Source of the DNA: JAVBWI01 sp036677445
GTDB taxonomy: Bacteria; Bacillota; Clostridia; Christensenellales; CAG-138
NCBI GenBank assembly: GCA_036677445.1
Contig: JAVBWI010000006.1
Location: 434,001 to 498,000, forward strand
DNA length: 64,000 bases
Reading direction: 5' to 3'
Shown here piece by piece: positions 8,885 to 17,715 of this stretch. How positions within the stretch are numbered: the first letter of the stretch is position 1; each line of letters starts with the position of its first letter. Made by a program: the position numbers and the translations under genes. The notes under the pieces are model-generated. The model searched no databases. It saw nothing but the letters and a program-made list of their open reading frames with translations, and had not been told where the DNA came from.

Positions 8885-9869
8885 TGTTTTCTCCTCTCGT
8901 CATTGTTGATCTTGTTGTATACCTGTTGCTATAGAGCATATCCAGCGCGTTCATGGTCGCAAGCGTATCCGATAGCGGCACAAGGCGGTTTTCCTTTTGA
9001 AGTACCGCATCCGCGAACGCCTCCACCTCTTTCACATACGACCTGCTTTGGGGGACCGGCATGGCGCGCGTACCGCCGTCGATCGTCAGGTACAGTTCAG
9101 CGGGCACATCGTGGAAGGGCGACGGTACACGCAGCACGCCCTTCTCGCCAATGAGCGTAAGTTCCTGATGCGCGCAGGCATCGAACCAGCAGTCGAATGT
9201 TCCGGTGACACCGTTGGTATAACGAAGCCATCCGCTTGCGTGTTGGTCAACGCCTCCGCAATCGCTGAATACCGCGCCCGCATCGGCAAACGCCGCGCCC
9301 TGCTGCCGCATCACCATGTTCATACTGTCCACGCAATAGCAGCCTACGTCATACAGGCTGCCGCCGCCGAGCGCCGGATCCTGCCTGGGCGGGCTTGCCC
9401 AGTCCAATGTATACCCAAAGTGACAGTGCATGCCCCTGATGGCGCCAAGTTCCCCGGAATTCAGTATCGAAATCAACAGGCTGGTCCGTTCACTGTAGCG
9501 ATACATAAAAGCTTCCATCAGGAGCACGCCGTTCGCCTTCGCCTCGCGTATCATCTCCTTGCACTGTGCGGCATTGAGCGCCATAGGCTTTTCACACAGC
9601 ACATGCTTGCCTTTCTGCATGGCGCGTATGCTCCACTCGGCGTGCAATGCATTGGGCAGGGGTACATATACGGCGTCGATCTCATGGTCGTTCAGCAGCG
9701 AATCATACCCGGCGTAGTGCTTCGCTTGCTTAAACACATCCGCTTCCAGCCTGCCGCGTGATGCGATTGCAGCAAATTCACAATTTGGCGCGGCTTCTAA
9801 CGCCGGTATCAAGAAATCCCTGGCGATCCATGCGTTTCCCAGTACGCCCCACCTGACTATACCGTTCAT
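8871..9869 (-). CDS. Gfo/Idh/MocA-family oxidoreductase (first)
   Basis: NAD(P)-dependent dehydrogenases of this family oxidise sugars, inositols or their amino derivatives. The 332-residue protein shows a Rossmann start (RWGVLGNAWIARDFL), the CEKPMALN motif with the conserved Lys, and GGGSLYDVGCYCVD. I chose the ATG at 9869 because GGAGCGGG precedes it; an ATG four codons upstream has no ribosome site. Its nearest family types are the trans-1,2-dihydrobenzene diol/xylose dehydrogenase-like members. The substrate is unknown. It is translationally coupled to the TIM-barrel gene. Confidence 0.88.
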   Translation of the reverse strand: MNGIVRWGVLGNAWIARDFLIPALEAAPNCEFAAIASRGRLEADVFKQAKHYAGYDSLLNDHEIDAVYVPLPNALHAEWSIRAMQKGKHVLCEKPMALNAAQCKEMIREAKANGVLLMEAFMYRYSERTSLLISILNSGELGAIRGMHCHFGYTLDWASPPRQDPALGGGSLYDVGCYCVDSMNMVMRQQGAAFADAGAVFSDCGGVDQHASGWLRYTNGVTGTFDCWFDACAHQELTLIGEKGVLRVPSPFHDVPAELYLTIDGGTRAMPVPQSRSYVKEVEAFADAVLQKENRLVPLSDTLATMNALDMLYSNRYTTRSTMTRGENNEQI

Positions 9870-9886
9870 GACCCGCTCCATCTTCG

Positions 9887-11041
9887 TTAAACGACCGTGA
9901 TCCAGCGTTTTTCCATGCCGCTTTGTATGATCGCTTCGGTCAGCTTCATGATGTAATGCCCGTCCTCGAAGGTGGCAAAGTCCGCCTTATCCTTATGGAG
10001 CTTTTTGCCGTCACGGATGAATGTATAGAACGCGGTCAGGTTGTTTTTGAACGCATCGTTCCAGCCCTCGGGATGCCCCGCCGCCAGATAGCTGTACTGC
10101 CGCGCATCACTCGTCATGAGGTTGGGGTTGCGCATGACCTCTTCGTTGTTGCTGTTGCGGTTGCCCTTCCACATGCGGTCGGATTGCTCGTGCTGCCACT
10201 GGAAACTCGCTTGTGCGCCGTCCACCTCGATATCGATAAAACACTTTCGCCCTGCGGAAATCTCGCTGCACCGAAATACGCCGGAAGCGCCGTTTTCGAA
10301 TTTCAGGAGCACGGCGGCGTAATCCTCGGTGGTGATCTCCTTTTCTTCATACTCCACATTGGTATTGACCGCAAAGGTCTCCACCTGCGTGGTGGGCTTT
10401 TTCCGTTTGGGCAGCGCGATCACGGTATCCGCGCACACCTGCGTGATGCGCGAACCGATCATGGTCTGCGCAAGGTCCATCCAATGCGAACCGATATCCC
10501 CCACGCAGCGGGAGACGCCGGTGTATTCCGGCTCAATACGCCAGTTGTAATCCGTTTCAAACAGCAGCCAGTCCTGCAGATAGCTTCCGTGCACGAGGTA
10601 AGGCCTGCCGATTTCGCCCGCCGCGATACGGTTCTTCGCATCCTGTATCAAAGGATTCATACGGTAGCAGAAGTTCACGCCCGCCACCGTATCCGGGTAT
10701 TGCGAAAGCAGCGAGAGCATGTGCGCGGACTCCTGCGCGGATTTTGCGAGCGGCTTTTCCGAAAACACATGCTTGCCCGCACGAATGACCTTTTCGTTGA
10801 TCTCCAAATGCAAATGGTTTGGCGTGCAGTTGTGTATCACCTGAATTTCAGGGTCGGCGATCAATTCCTCCATGGTTGCGTAGCACTTGGGAATGCCGTA
10901 TTCCTCAGCTTTCTTCTTAGCGAGCGCATAATTCACATCCGCCACGGCAGCGAGCTCCGCAAAGCCGATACGCCGTATGGCTTCGATATGGCTGCCGCCG
11001 ATATACCCCATGCCGATAATACCGATCTTGAGTTTTTGCAT
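9887..11041 (-). CDS. Gfo/Idh/MocA-family oxidoreductase (second)
   Basis: A second, longer paralogue of 384 residues. It starts KIGIIGMGYIGGSHIEAI (Rossmann), has FSEKPLAKSAQES with the conserved Lys, and DIGSHWMDLAQ, where the conserved Asp and His of the active site lie. C-terminal motifs such as YSYLAAGHPEGWNDAF resemble the inositol/UDP-sugar 3-dehydrogenase type that uses amino-sugar or cyclitol substrates. AGGAGG lies upstream. Two dehydrogenases next to an aminotransferase suggest an oxidation-transamination-reduction sequence; this is inference. Confidence 0.88.
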   Translation of the reverse strand: MQKLKIGIIGMGYIGGSHIEAIRRIGFAELAAVADVNYALAKKKAEEYGIPKCYATMEELIADPEIQVIHNCTPNHLHLEINEKVIRAGKHVFSEKPLAKSAQESAHMLSLLSQYPDTVAGVNFCYRMNPLIQDAKNRIAAGEIGRPYLVHGSYLQDWLLFETDYNWRIEPEYTGVSRCVGDIGSHWMDLAQTMIGSRITQVCADTVIALPKRKKPTTQVETFAVNTNVEYEEKEITTEDYAAVLLKFENGASGVFRCSEISAGRKCFIDIEVDGAQASFQWQHEQSDRMWKGNRNSNNEEVMRNPNLMTSDARQYSYLAAGHPEGWNDAFKNNLTAFYTFIRDGKKLHKDKADFATFEDGHYIMKLTEAIIQSGMEKRWITVV

Positions 11042-11053
11042 ATGGCGCCTCCT

Positions 11054-12286
11054 TTACAGCGACCGGATGATCTCGGAGAGCCTGCTGCCGACTTCTTCGA
11101 TTTCTTCGTCGCTTGAATTGATATTGATTCCGAAGCTCGATCCCAAGCCCTTATCTACCACGCCGACGCTGATATTCACCGCACGGGCGACGATATCGTC
11201 CGTCTGCGGCAGCATGTGCTTATGGTATTCGCGTGCCGACGGGAAACGCGGGCAGTTGTACGGGCAGTTTGCCGCAGCGCCCGTCACCCGGTTGAGTATC
11301 TGTTCCATGTTGTTGTATACATGCCAGCCGGAATACGCAACAGGCCTGCTGCCGATCTTTTCGCAGAAACGCTCCGCCAGCTCCGCGGTATCAAACAGCA
11401 GCGTGAGCAGCGTCGCGCACTCGCCGGCTTCATCGTTGATTTTTCGGAAGCTTACGTGCGGCAGCCCCTGCAGCATGCCTTTGAGTTTTGCTTTCTTGGT
11501 GCGCAGGGTTTTTAGTATACCGTCCAGCTTGCGAATCTGCGCGAGCGAGACTGCGCCGGTCAGCTCATTCATGCGCATGTTCATGCCCACGATGCTGCGG
11601 TTGCCTACCTCAACGCCCATGCGCGAGGGCTTGTGCCCCTGATCATGGAAGCCAAACGCGCGCTCATACAGCGTGTCGTCGTTCGTACCCACCGCGCCGC
11701 CGTCGCCCGCGGTGATGGTCTTGAATACATTGAGAGAATAGGCGGCCATATCGCCATAGCTGCCTAGGCGTTTGCCCTTGTAGCTCGCGCCCACCGCCTG
11801 GCAGCAATCTTCAATTACATACAGGTTGTGTTTCTTGGCGATTGCCATGATGGCGTCCATATCGCAGGGATTGCCCAGCATATGCACCGGCATGATCGCT
11901 TTTGTGCGGTCCGTGATCAGCGCCTCGATTTTGGCCGGGTCGATGGTCATGGATTCATCCACTTCCGCAAGCACGGGAATGGCGTTGGCCAGCACGATTG
12001 TGGATATGGAAGCAATAAACGTATACCCGGGCACGATGACCTCGTCGCCCGCGCCTATGCCCAGCGCCGCAAGGCAGCAGAGCAGCGCGCCGGTGCCGCT
12101 GCTGGTGGCAACCACATGCCTGAGATTGAGTCTTTGTTCCATTTCCTTTTCAAAGCTTGCTACCTTGTGCACAAAGCCGTCCACGCCCTCTGTGCCATAC
12201 CGAAACAGGTAGCCGCTTTCGATCACATCCATTAACTCTTTCTTTTCTTCCGTTCCAAATACATACGAGCCCGGTCCGCCTGCCAT
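11054..12286 (-). CDS. DegT/DnrJ/EryC1/StrS-family aminotransferase
   Basis: PLP enzymes of this family add or remove an amino group on keto-sugars and keto-cyclitols, usually in biosynthesis. The 410-residue protein has SSGTGALLCCLAALG (PLP phosphate region), IEDCCQAVGA (Asp160 would contact the pyridine nitrogen) and NVFKTITAGDGG with the Schiff-base Lys189. It sits with a deacetylase, two dehydrogenases, a kinase and an importer rather than with nucleotide-sugar genes, which favours a catabolic role. AGGAGG precedes the start. It is 12 bases upstream of the second dehydrogenase. Confidence 0.92.
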   Translation of the reverse strand: MAGGPGSYVFGTEEKKELMDVIESGYLFRYGTEGVDGFVHKVASFEKEMEQRLNLRHVVATSSGTGALLCCLAALGIGAGDEVIVPGYTFIASISTIVLANAIPVLAEVDESMTIDPAKIEALITDRTKAIMPVHMLGNPCDMDAIMAIAKKHNLYVIEDCCQAVGASYKGKRLGSYGDMAAYSLNVFKTITAGDGGAVGTNDDTLYERAFGFHDQGHKPSRMGVEVGNRSIVGMNMRMNELTGAVSLAQIRKLDGILKTLRTKKAKLKGMLQGLPHVSFRKINDEAGECATLLTLLFDTAELAERFCEKIGSRPVAYSGWHVYNNMEQILNRVTGAAANCPYNCPRFPSAREYHKHMLPQTDDIVARAVNISVGVVDKGLGSSFGININSSDEEIEEVGSRLSEIIRSL

Positions 12287-12327
12287 CGATGTGTCCTCCT
12301 ATAAATAATGGTGAGAATAATTCTGGT

Positions 12328-12430
12328 CACTGACAAAGTCCTATGGACTTTGTCAGTGGTCTTCCGTAGGTTGAAATACCGCTCATAGCGGCATTTCCTC
12401 GCCGATTTGATGCGCATGTCGTCAAATCGG
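12328..12430. repeat. Structured intergenic element with three inverted repeats
   Basis: Between the PIG-L and aminotransferase genes lie three consecutive dyads. The first is 14-bp arms at 12328-12341/12345-12358 with a 3-base loop. The second is a short stem CCGCT-CAT-AGCGG at about 12380-12392. The third is CCGATTTGA (12402-12410) with TCAAATCGG (12422-12430). None is followed by a T run. The density suggests a dispersed repeat element or an mRNA processing/stability element rather than a terminator. Confidence 0.6.
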
Positions 12431-12498
12431 ATGGAAAGTAGATTGCGATCCCGCACACCCGAAAGGGGAAGGTTTGTCAACAGCTTAAATAATTGAAT

Positions 12499-13221
12499 TT
12501 ACGGCAGCACGCGCTCACAGCTCATACGGAAGGCATCCCTTGCCCGGATGAAGCCTTCCGCGTATTTGACTCCGCTCTGCATGCCACGATATTTTCCGGT
12601 AATTTCGATGTTTTCAAAGAATTTGGACTGATCGCCTTGATAAGCGTCCTTGTAGTTGTCCGCCATCCATGCCGCCTGACTTTCATGGCAGGCCAGCATA
12701 CGCTTTTTGGTCTCAAAAAAATCCGTGATATCCACATAGTCCGTTGGAAGGAAATTAAAACCGTTGGCGGGCTCGAAATAAAATATGCGGGGTATTTGAT
12801 CATACGGCGCGTTCTTCGTTTTCAAATGCGCAATAGGTATCATGACCGCAATGTCGTTTACGATTTTGCTGGTCAGTTCGTGATCCGGGTTGTAGTCTTC
12901 CGGATTATGCGTTAAAATCACATCCGCTTTGCAGTAGCGCACCAAATCGATAAACCTGAGCCTTGCTTCCTTGCTCTCGAAAAACATTTCATCGTCATAG
13001 TCGAGGCAAACATATTCCGCGCCAATGATGGCGGCGCTTTTTGCGGCTTCCGCTTTGCGGATTTTCGCGATCTCTTCCATAGTATGGTGTGCGGATCCTA
13101 TATTGCCGCTGGTGGCTGTAGCCAGAAATACCTTATGCCCTTGTGAAGCATACTTTGCAAGCGTACCCGCACAATTGCATTCGATATCATCGGGATGTGC
13201 GCCAATTGCTAAAATATTCAT
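12499..13221 (-). CDS. PIG-L/LmbE-family deacetylase (first copy)
   Basis: Zinc-dependent de-N-acetylases of this family act on N-acetylglucosamine-type groups (PIG-L, MshB, BshB). The 240-residue protein has the metal motif AHPDD at residues 8-12, in MNILAIGAHPDDIE, and the downstream THNPEDYNPDH with the third ligand histidine. AGGAGGG precedes the ATG at 13221. It is the promoter-proximal gene of the minus-strand operon and a clear paralogue of the gene at 22047. It would free the amine on which the aminotransferase acts. Confidence 0.9.
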   Translation of the reverse strand: MNILAIGAHPDDIECNCAGTLAKYASQGHKVFLATATSGNIGSAHHTMEEIAKIRKAEAAKSAAIIGAEYVCLDYDDEMFFESKEARLRFIDLVRYCKADVILTHNPEDYNPDHELTSKIVNDIAVMIPIAHLKTKNAPYDQIPRIFYFEPANGFNFLPTDYVDITDFFETKKRMLACHESQAAWMADNYKDAYQGDQSKFFENIEITGKYRGMQSGVKYAEGFIRARDAFRMSCERVLP

Positions 13222-13384
13222 TGTTCACCCTCCTAGTTTTATGAAAAATCGAATTGTCCCCCGCGTGTCAGCGCCGACACAAGCTTTCGCCCATATATTC
13301 ATCCAATTTTATGCTCTCCTGTAAATATATCATAAACATCAAATACTAATCATTAAGTAGACATATTTAGCATTTACGATTAGA

Positions 13385-13413
13385 ATTATAGTACCCGTAC
13401 CGCTCGTTGTCAA
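13385..13413 (-). promoter_or_regulatory. Consensus promoter of the sugar-enzyme operon
   Basis: On the minus strand TTGACA (13413-13408) and TATAAT (13390-13385) are perfect and separated by 17 bases. It lies 164 bases upstream of the first PIG-L gene, giving a long untranslated leader. Confidence 0.85.
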
Positions 13414-13581
13414 TGCGGTTTTATAATTCCGTATAGATCAATAAAACATTTTATTTGACATCTGAAAAAATAGCAGCGTCTTCTACTATCTATGCGGACA
13501 TTAGCATATTCATGCCGACATTTTAAATAGATTGATATTATTTTCGTATAAATAATCGTTTTTGTAACTCGCTTTTGTGTG

Positions 13582-13610
13582 TTGACAGAAACCGTTTGGC
13601 ATGATAGGAT
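13582..13610 (+). promoter_or_regulatory. Promoter of the sugar ABC importer
   Basis: TTGACA at 13582-13587 and TAGGAT at 13605-13610 are spaced by 17 bases. The TTTAGT repeats 43-63 bases downstream, within the leader, are well placed for a repressor. Confidence 0.7.
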
Positions 13611-13652
13611 ATGCACATACAATTTTCATGTATGCGAATTATTTCACAAGTA

Positions 13653-13673
13653 TTTAGTTTAGTTTCGTTTAGT
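13653..13673. promoter_or_regulatory. Clustered TTTAGT half-sites, candidate operator
   Basis: TTTAGT occurs in tight repetition here and ends with TCGTTTAGT (13665-13673). The same nine bases form the right half of the palindrome at 21828-21842 before the M20 gene. A shared repressor is inferred. Confidence 0.4.
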
Positions 13674-13837
13674 GAACGATGCCACGCCGTTTATCTAAAT
13701 TGATCGTGCATTGCCGTTACCATAAATAATGCCGGAATATTATCGTTATCACCACCTATACGTTATGTTTGGTTCGTCAGGACCAATATAAATACTTCTG
13801 GGGTTGCCCGGAAAATACAAAAAGAGGAGAAGGAACA

Positions 13838-15064
13838 ATGAAAAAAGCACTTATTGTCTTGTTGGCACTGGTAATGTGTTTGGGTTCAGCCTGTGCGCCC
13901 AAAGCTGAAGCTCCCGCTGCAGCAGCACCCGCCGCCGAAGCTCCCGCTGCAGAAGCCCCCGCCGCAGAAGCCCCCGCCAACAGCGCCGTCATGAGCGAAG
14001 AAGAAGGCGCGGCGGCCAGAGACGCCGGCACGTTGGCGTCCGATCCTTTAACCGGTTTCGAACAAAGCGACGCCACCGGCTACTGGTATTACAGCAACTA
14101 TCCCAACTACAAGGATTTTGCCGCGGATGGCAAATACAAAGTTGCCTTCGTCTGCAAATTCTCCGGCGCCTGGTTCACCCCCAAGAACAACGCCTGCAAA
14201 GATACTTGCGACAAGTACGGCTATGAGTTCCTGTTCATCGACGCAAACTCGGACGAACAGGCGTGGCTGGACGGAATTGATAACATCATTAACCAGGACT
14301 TTGACGCCGTTATCATGACCCCGGTCAACACCACCCTGCTGCCCGAAGCCGTTGCCAAACTGCAGGCGGCCGGCATCGCTTACTTGACCACCGACGACCC
14401 CGGCGCAGACGCAAATGGCTTCTATTCCCCGCACTACGGCCTGTATGACTGGTGGCTGCACAACGAACTGGGCAAGGTTATGTGCGAAGAAATGAAGGCT
14501 GACGGCTTCATGGATAACGTAGCCCCCGATTACTCCAACTTCCTGTTCGTCATTCAGGACAGCCCCGCCGTGGAAGCCATCCACAACAGGAACGTAGGCA
14601 CCTATGATGCTGTCCTCGAAGCATTCCCCGAAATCCCCGAAAACCGTATCGTATGGTTGGATTGCGGCGGCAGCCTGACCGAGGAGCATCTTGAGAAGTT
14701 CTCCAGCACCCTGCAGGCTTACAAAGGCAGCGTCGATTACTGGCTGATTTCCGCAGGCGGCGCATCCGCCACCGTTCCCACAATGACGCTTCTCAAAGAA
14801 GCCGGCGTGGATATCGCAAACAATGTCAGGATGAGCGAGTGCTTCTCCACCGCGGATCCCATGATCATGATGCTGGACGATCCCGCCGTTGCCGCCGCGA
14901 ACTACGGCGTCGGCCTGGTACCGTATCCTTCCGGCGTTGGCATGATCGAGATCTTCCACAATTTGTTTGAGAACGGCACCCCTATCCCCGCGTTCACAGG
15001 CTATGCCCTGAACGTTGTGAAGGACGATACCGTTGAAGAGTTTTACAATACTTACTTTAAGTAA
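13838..15064 (+). CDS. Sugar ABC transporter substrate-binding lipoprotein
   Basis: The 408-residue protein is the extracytoplasmic receptor of the importer encoded downstream, of the periplasmic-binding-protein type 1 (ribose-binding-like) fold. Residues 1-20 form a lipoprotein signal (MKKALIVLLALVMCLGSAC), with Cys20 the likely lipidated residue. A low-complexity AEAPA linker follows, encoded by tandem 15-base units. The ligand domain includes YKVAFVCKFSGAWF and DAVIMTPVNTTLLPEAV. The start at 13838 has GAGGAGAAGG; a longer frame to 13769 lacks one. The ligand is unknown; family members bind monosaccharides or polyols. Confidence 0.9.
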   Translation: MKKALIVLLALVMCLGSACAPKAEAPAAAAPAAEAPAAEAPAAEAPANSAVMSEEEGAAARDAGTLASDPLTGFEQSDATGYWYYSNYPNYKDFAADGKYKVAFVCKFSGAWFTPKNNACKDTCDKYGYEFLFIDANSDEQAWLDGIDNIINQDFDAVIMTPVNTTLLPEAVAKLQAAGIAYLTTDDPGADANGFYSPHYGLYDWWLHNELGKVMCEEMKADGFMDNVAPDYSNFLFVIQDSPAVEAIHNRNVGTYDAVLEAFPEIPENRIVWLDCGGSLTEEHLEKFSSTLQAYKGSVDYWLISAGGASATVPTMTLLKEAGVDIANNVRMSECFSTADPMIMMLDDPAVAAANYGVGLVPYPSGVGMIEIFHNLFENGTPIPAFTGYALNVVKDDTVEEFYNTYFK

Positions 15065-15144
15065 TATCCAGTCCCAGGGCTTGAAAGTGAATGCTTCGGC
15101 AGGACTTTGTTGAAGTCTCACAGTAAGGTGTGGCTCAGTTAAAT

Positions 15145-15172
15145 GGCGGCATCGCTGCAAAGCAGTGCCGCC
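15145..15172 (+). promoter_or_regulatory. Hairpin between binding-protein and ATPase genes
   Basis: GGCGGCA (15145-15151) pairs with TGCCGCC (15166-15172), with an inner CTGC-AAA-GCAG. There is no T run. Such a stem often stabilises the upstream message so that the receptor is made in excess over the membrane parts. Confidence 0.55.
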
Positions 15173-15199
15173 TATCTTCGATAAATGGTGAGGAATGCT

Positions 15200-16708
15200 A
15201 TGAATGATATTATTTTAAAAGCGGAGAAGATATCAAAATCCTTTCCTGGCGTAAAGGCTTTGGATGGAGTTGGAATAGAATTAAAAAAAGGACAGGTACA
15301 TGCGCTTTGCGGCGAGAATGGCGCGGGAAAATCCACACTTCTCAAAATTGTAACAGGCTTATACAGCAAAGATTCAGGCGATATTTATTTTGAAGGCAAA
15401 AAAGTGGAGATACCCAATGTCGAGGCCGCAAAAAAGCTCGGCATACATGTTGTGCCCCAAGAAATCCAAATGCTCAAGGATCTGTCCGTCGCGGAGAATA
15501 TTTATTTGGGACGGTATCCACTGACAAAGTTTGGACTTATCAACTGGAAGGTGCTCTATGCCCAAGCCAACGAGATCAAGGCAAAGCTGGGTGATCACGC
15601 GGAAAAGCTGGATGTGAAAGCCCAGGTAACAGATCTGGGCATGGGATCCTGGCAGCTCATAGAGATCATGCGGGCGCTTATCGACGATAATATCAAGGTG
15701 CTGGCGTTTGACGAACCTACTTCTTCCCTGTCGGACAGCGAGGTTGAGAGCCTGTTCTCGCTTATTAAGAGCCTTAAGGAACGCGGGCTCGCAATCATAT
15801 ATGTTTCACACAGACTAAAGGAAATATTTGAAATCAGCGATGAAATTTCGGTATTTAAGGACGGCAAGTATGTCGGCACCAGGCAAACGGCCGATACCAC
15901 CACCGAAGAACTGATTTCCATGATGATAGGCCGCGACCTGAACCTCTTTGGCAAGCGCAAGGACAAGGCCACCATAAAAGACGAGATCGTGCTCAAAGTG
16001 GAGAATTTCTCCCACCGGAAGGATTACAGGGACATTAAGCTGGAACTGAAAAAGGGTGAGATACTGGGTCTGTACGGTCTTATCGGCGCAGGGCGCACGG
16101 AATTCGCGAGAGGATTATTCGGCGTAGATAGAAAGGATTCCGGCGATATATGGGTAAACGGAGAAAAGGTACACATCAAGAACCCCCAGGATGCAAAAAA
16201 ATATCGTATGGGTTTCGTTACGGAAAACCGGCGTGAAGAAGGCTTAATGCTCAACACTTCGCTCACTTGGAACATCAGTATGCCCAACATTAAAGCCATA
16301 CAGGACAAATTAGGCTTTCTCGATTTAAAAAAAGAAAAAGAATATGCGGCAGAGGGCATGAATTTGTTCAGCGTCAAAGCTTCGGGGCAGGACGCTCTTG
16401 CGAACGGGCTTTCAGGCGGAAACCAGCAAAAAGTAGTTCTATCCAAGTGGATCATGGCGAACTGTGATATATTGATCGTTGATGAACCTACACGCGGCAT
16501 AGACGTGGGCGCAAAGCACGAAGTGTACGAATCCCTGAAAAAAATTGCTTCCGAGGGAAAATCCATTATTATGATCAGCTCCGAACTTCCAGAGATTCTG
16601 GGTATCAGCGACAGGATAATCGTATTTTGCGAGGGTCGCGTGACCACGGAGTTGGAGAACACCGGCCTCACGGAAGAAGACGTGATTAAACACGCGTTTT
16701 CGGCATGA
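15200..16708 (+). CDS. Sugar ABC transporter ATP-binding protein (tandem ATPase)
   Basis: This 502-residue cytoplasmic subunit has two ABC modules, as in RbsA/MglA. The first has Walker A GENGAGKST (about residues 38-46), an unusual signature LGMGSWQLIEIMRAL and Walker B with FDEPTSSL. The second has a degenerate P-loop GLIGAGRTEF, the intact signature LSGGNQQKV and VDEPTRGIDVG. The arrangement is normal for the family, in which one site is degenerate. I prefer the ATG at 15200 over 15185 because GGTGAGGA is correctly spaced for it. Confidence 0.93.
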   Translation: MNDIILKAEKISKSFPGVKALDGVGIELKKGQVHALCGENGAGKSTLLKIVTGLYSKDSGDIYFEGKKVEIPNVEAAKKLGIHVVPQEIQMLKDLSVAENIYLGRYPLTKFGLINWKVLYAQANEIKAKLGDHAEKLDVKAQVTDLGMGSWQLIEIMRALIDDNIKVLAFDEPTSSLSDSEVESLFSLIKSLKERGLAIIYVSHRLKEIFEISDEISVFKDGKYVGTRQTADTTTEELISMMIGRDLNLFGKRKDKATIKDEIVLKVENFSHRKDYRDIKLELKKGEILGLYGLIGAGRTEFARGLFGVDRKDSGDIWVNGEKVHIKNPQDAKKYRMGFVTENRREEGLMLNTSLTWNISMPNIKAIQDKLGFLDLKKEKEYAAEGMNLFSVKASGQDALANGLSGGNQQKVVLSKWIMANCDILIVDEPTRGIDVGAKHEVYESLKKIASEGKSIIMISSELPEILGISDRIIVFCEGRVTTELENTGLTEEDVIKHAFSA

Positions 16709-16727
16709 CGGAAGGAGCGATTGTATA

Positions 16728-17681
16728 ATGAACACGAACAAATTGCGTCTTAATTCGGATGTAAAGCAAAATCTGGTCATTTTATTTGTATTTATAGGTC
16801 TGATGTCCGCTTTCAGCATTGGCTCCGAGTACTTCCTGACCGTAAACAATCTTACCGCCATACTGGTAGCGGCAGTGCCTTTGGGGCTTATAGCGATAGG
16901 CGAATGCACCTGCCTGATGAGCGGCTTTTTCGATATGTCCCCCGGGATGGTAGCGTCCATGGCAGGCGTGCTGTGGGCGGTGCTGGTATCCCAGCTTGGC
17001 GTGAACACATGGCTCGCGTTTCTTGTTTCACTGCTGTTCGGCTTTTTATCCGGCAGCATTGCGGGCGTTTCCGTCGCATGGCTAAAGCTGCCCGCGTGGA
17101 TGGCCACCTACTCCCTGTTTCAGATATGGCGCGGCGTGATCATGGTCATCACCGAAGGCCAGGCCATCAGCATGACGAAATTCCCTGAATTCAAAATACT
17201 GGGCCAGACCCAAATCTTAGGCCCCGTAACATTGCCCGTATTGCTGCTCGTGGTTGCGTATGTGATCATGTACTTTGTTCTTCGGTACACAAGGCTTGGC
17301 CGTGCGCTCTACACAATAGGCGGCAATGTGGAGGCGGCGCGCAATGTGGGTATTCGTGTTGAGCGTACGCAGTTCTTTACCTTCGTACTCTCCGGTATCC
17401 TGGCCGCGCTGGGCGGTCTGCTGTTTGCATCCCGTTCCGCATCCGCGCAGCCGGTCATAGGCGAGCTTTATGCGATGCAGGCGATCGCGGCAACCGTAGT
17501 CGGCGGTACGCGGATGGGCGGCGGCAAAGCCAATATCGGCATGACATTTGTGGGCGTCATGATCGTCGTGGCCATCCAGAACGGCCTGAACATGATCAAT
17601 GTGCCAAGTTTCTATCAGTTTATTGCCACCGGTGTGATTTTGTATATTGCAATTTTGTTCCAGACGGAGAGACCGAAGTAA
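16728..17681 (+). CDS. Sugar ABC transporter permease (first)
   Basis: A 317-residue integral membrane protein of the RbsC/MglC (BPD_transp_2) family with about eight to ten hydrophobic segments. Family landmarks are VAAVPLGLIAIGECTCLMSGFFDMSPG and TVVGGTRMGGGKANIGMTFVG, seen as separate blocks near residues 44-70 and 255-276. It starts 19 bases after the ATPase. It is clearly paralogous to the next gene, so the channel is probably a heterodimer. Confidence 0.92.
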   Translation: MNTNKLRLNSDVKQNLVILFVFIGLMSAFSIGSEYFLTVNNLTAILVAAVPLGLIAIGECTCLMSGFFDMSPGMVASMAGVLWAVLVSQLGVNTWLAFLVSLLFGFLSGSIAGVSVAWLKLPAWMATYSLFQIWRGVIMVITEGQAISMTKFPEFKILGQTQILGPVTLPVLLLVVAYVIMYFVLRYTRLGRALYTIGGNVEAARNVGIRVERTQFFTFVLSGILAALGGLLFASRSASAQPVIGELYAMQAIAATVVGGTRMGGGKANIGMTFVGVMIVVAIQNGLNMINVPSFYQFIATGVILYIAILFQTERPK

Positions 17682-17715
17682 TGTTATCGGTTATCAATTG
17701 AAAGGATATTGTACT

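Larger units (their letters stand above)
13222..13837. other. Divergent intergenic region of the catabolic locus
   Basis: This 616-base AT-rich gap separates the minus-strand enzyme operon from the plus-strand importer. It holds one promoter for each direction (13385-13413 and 13582-13610). An 11-base string at 13340-13350 also occurs before the second PIG-L gene. Clustered TTTAGT half-sites lie at 13653-13673. No gene longer than a few codons is credible here. Confidence 0.7.

Noticed and set aside
12232..12480. 82-codon minus-strand frame overlapping the aminotransferase start
   Set aside because: It crosses three inverted repeats, starts with TTG without a ribosome site and overlaps a well-supported gene; a structured non-coding element explains it better.
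5034..13221. Reading the operon as canonical myo-inositol catabolism
   Set aside because: IolD, IolB and IolJ equivalents are absent, while a StrS-type aminotransferase and PIG-L deacetylase are present, so the inositol label does not fit.
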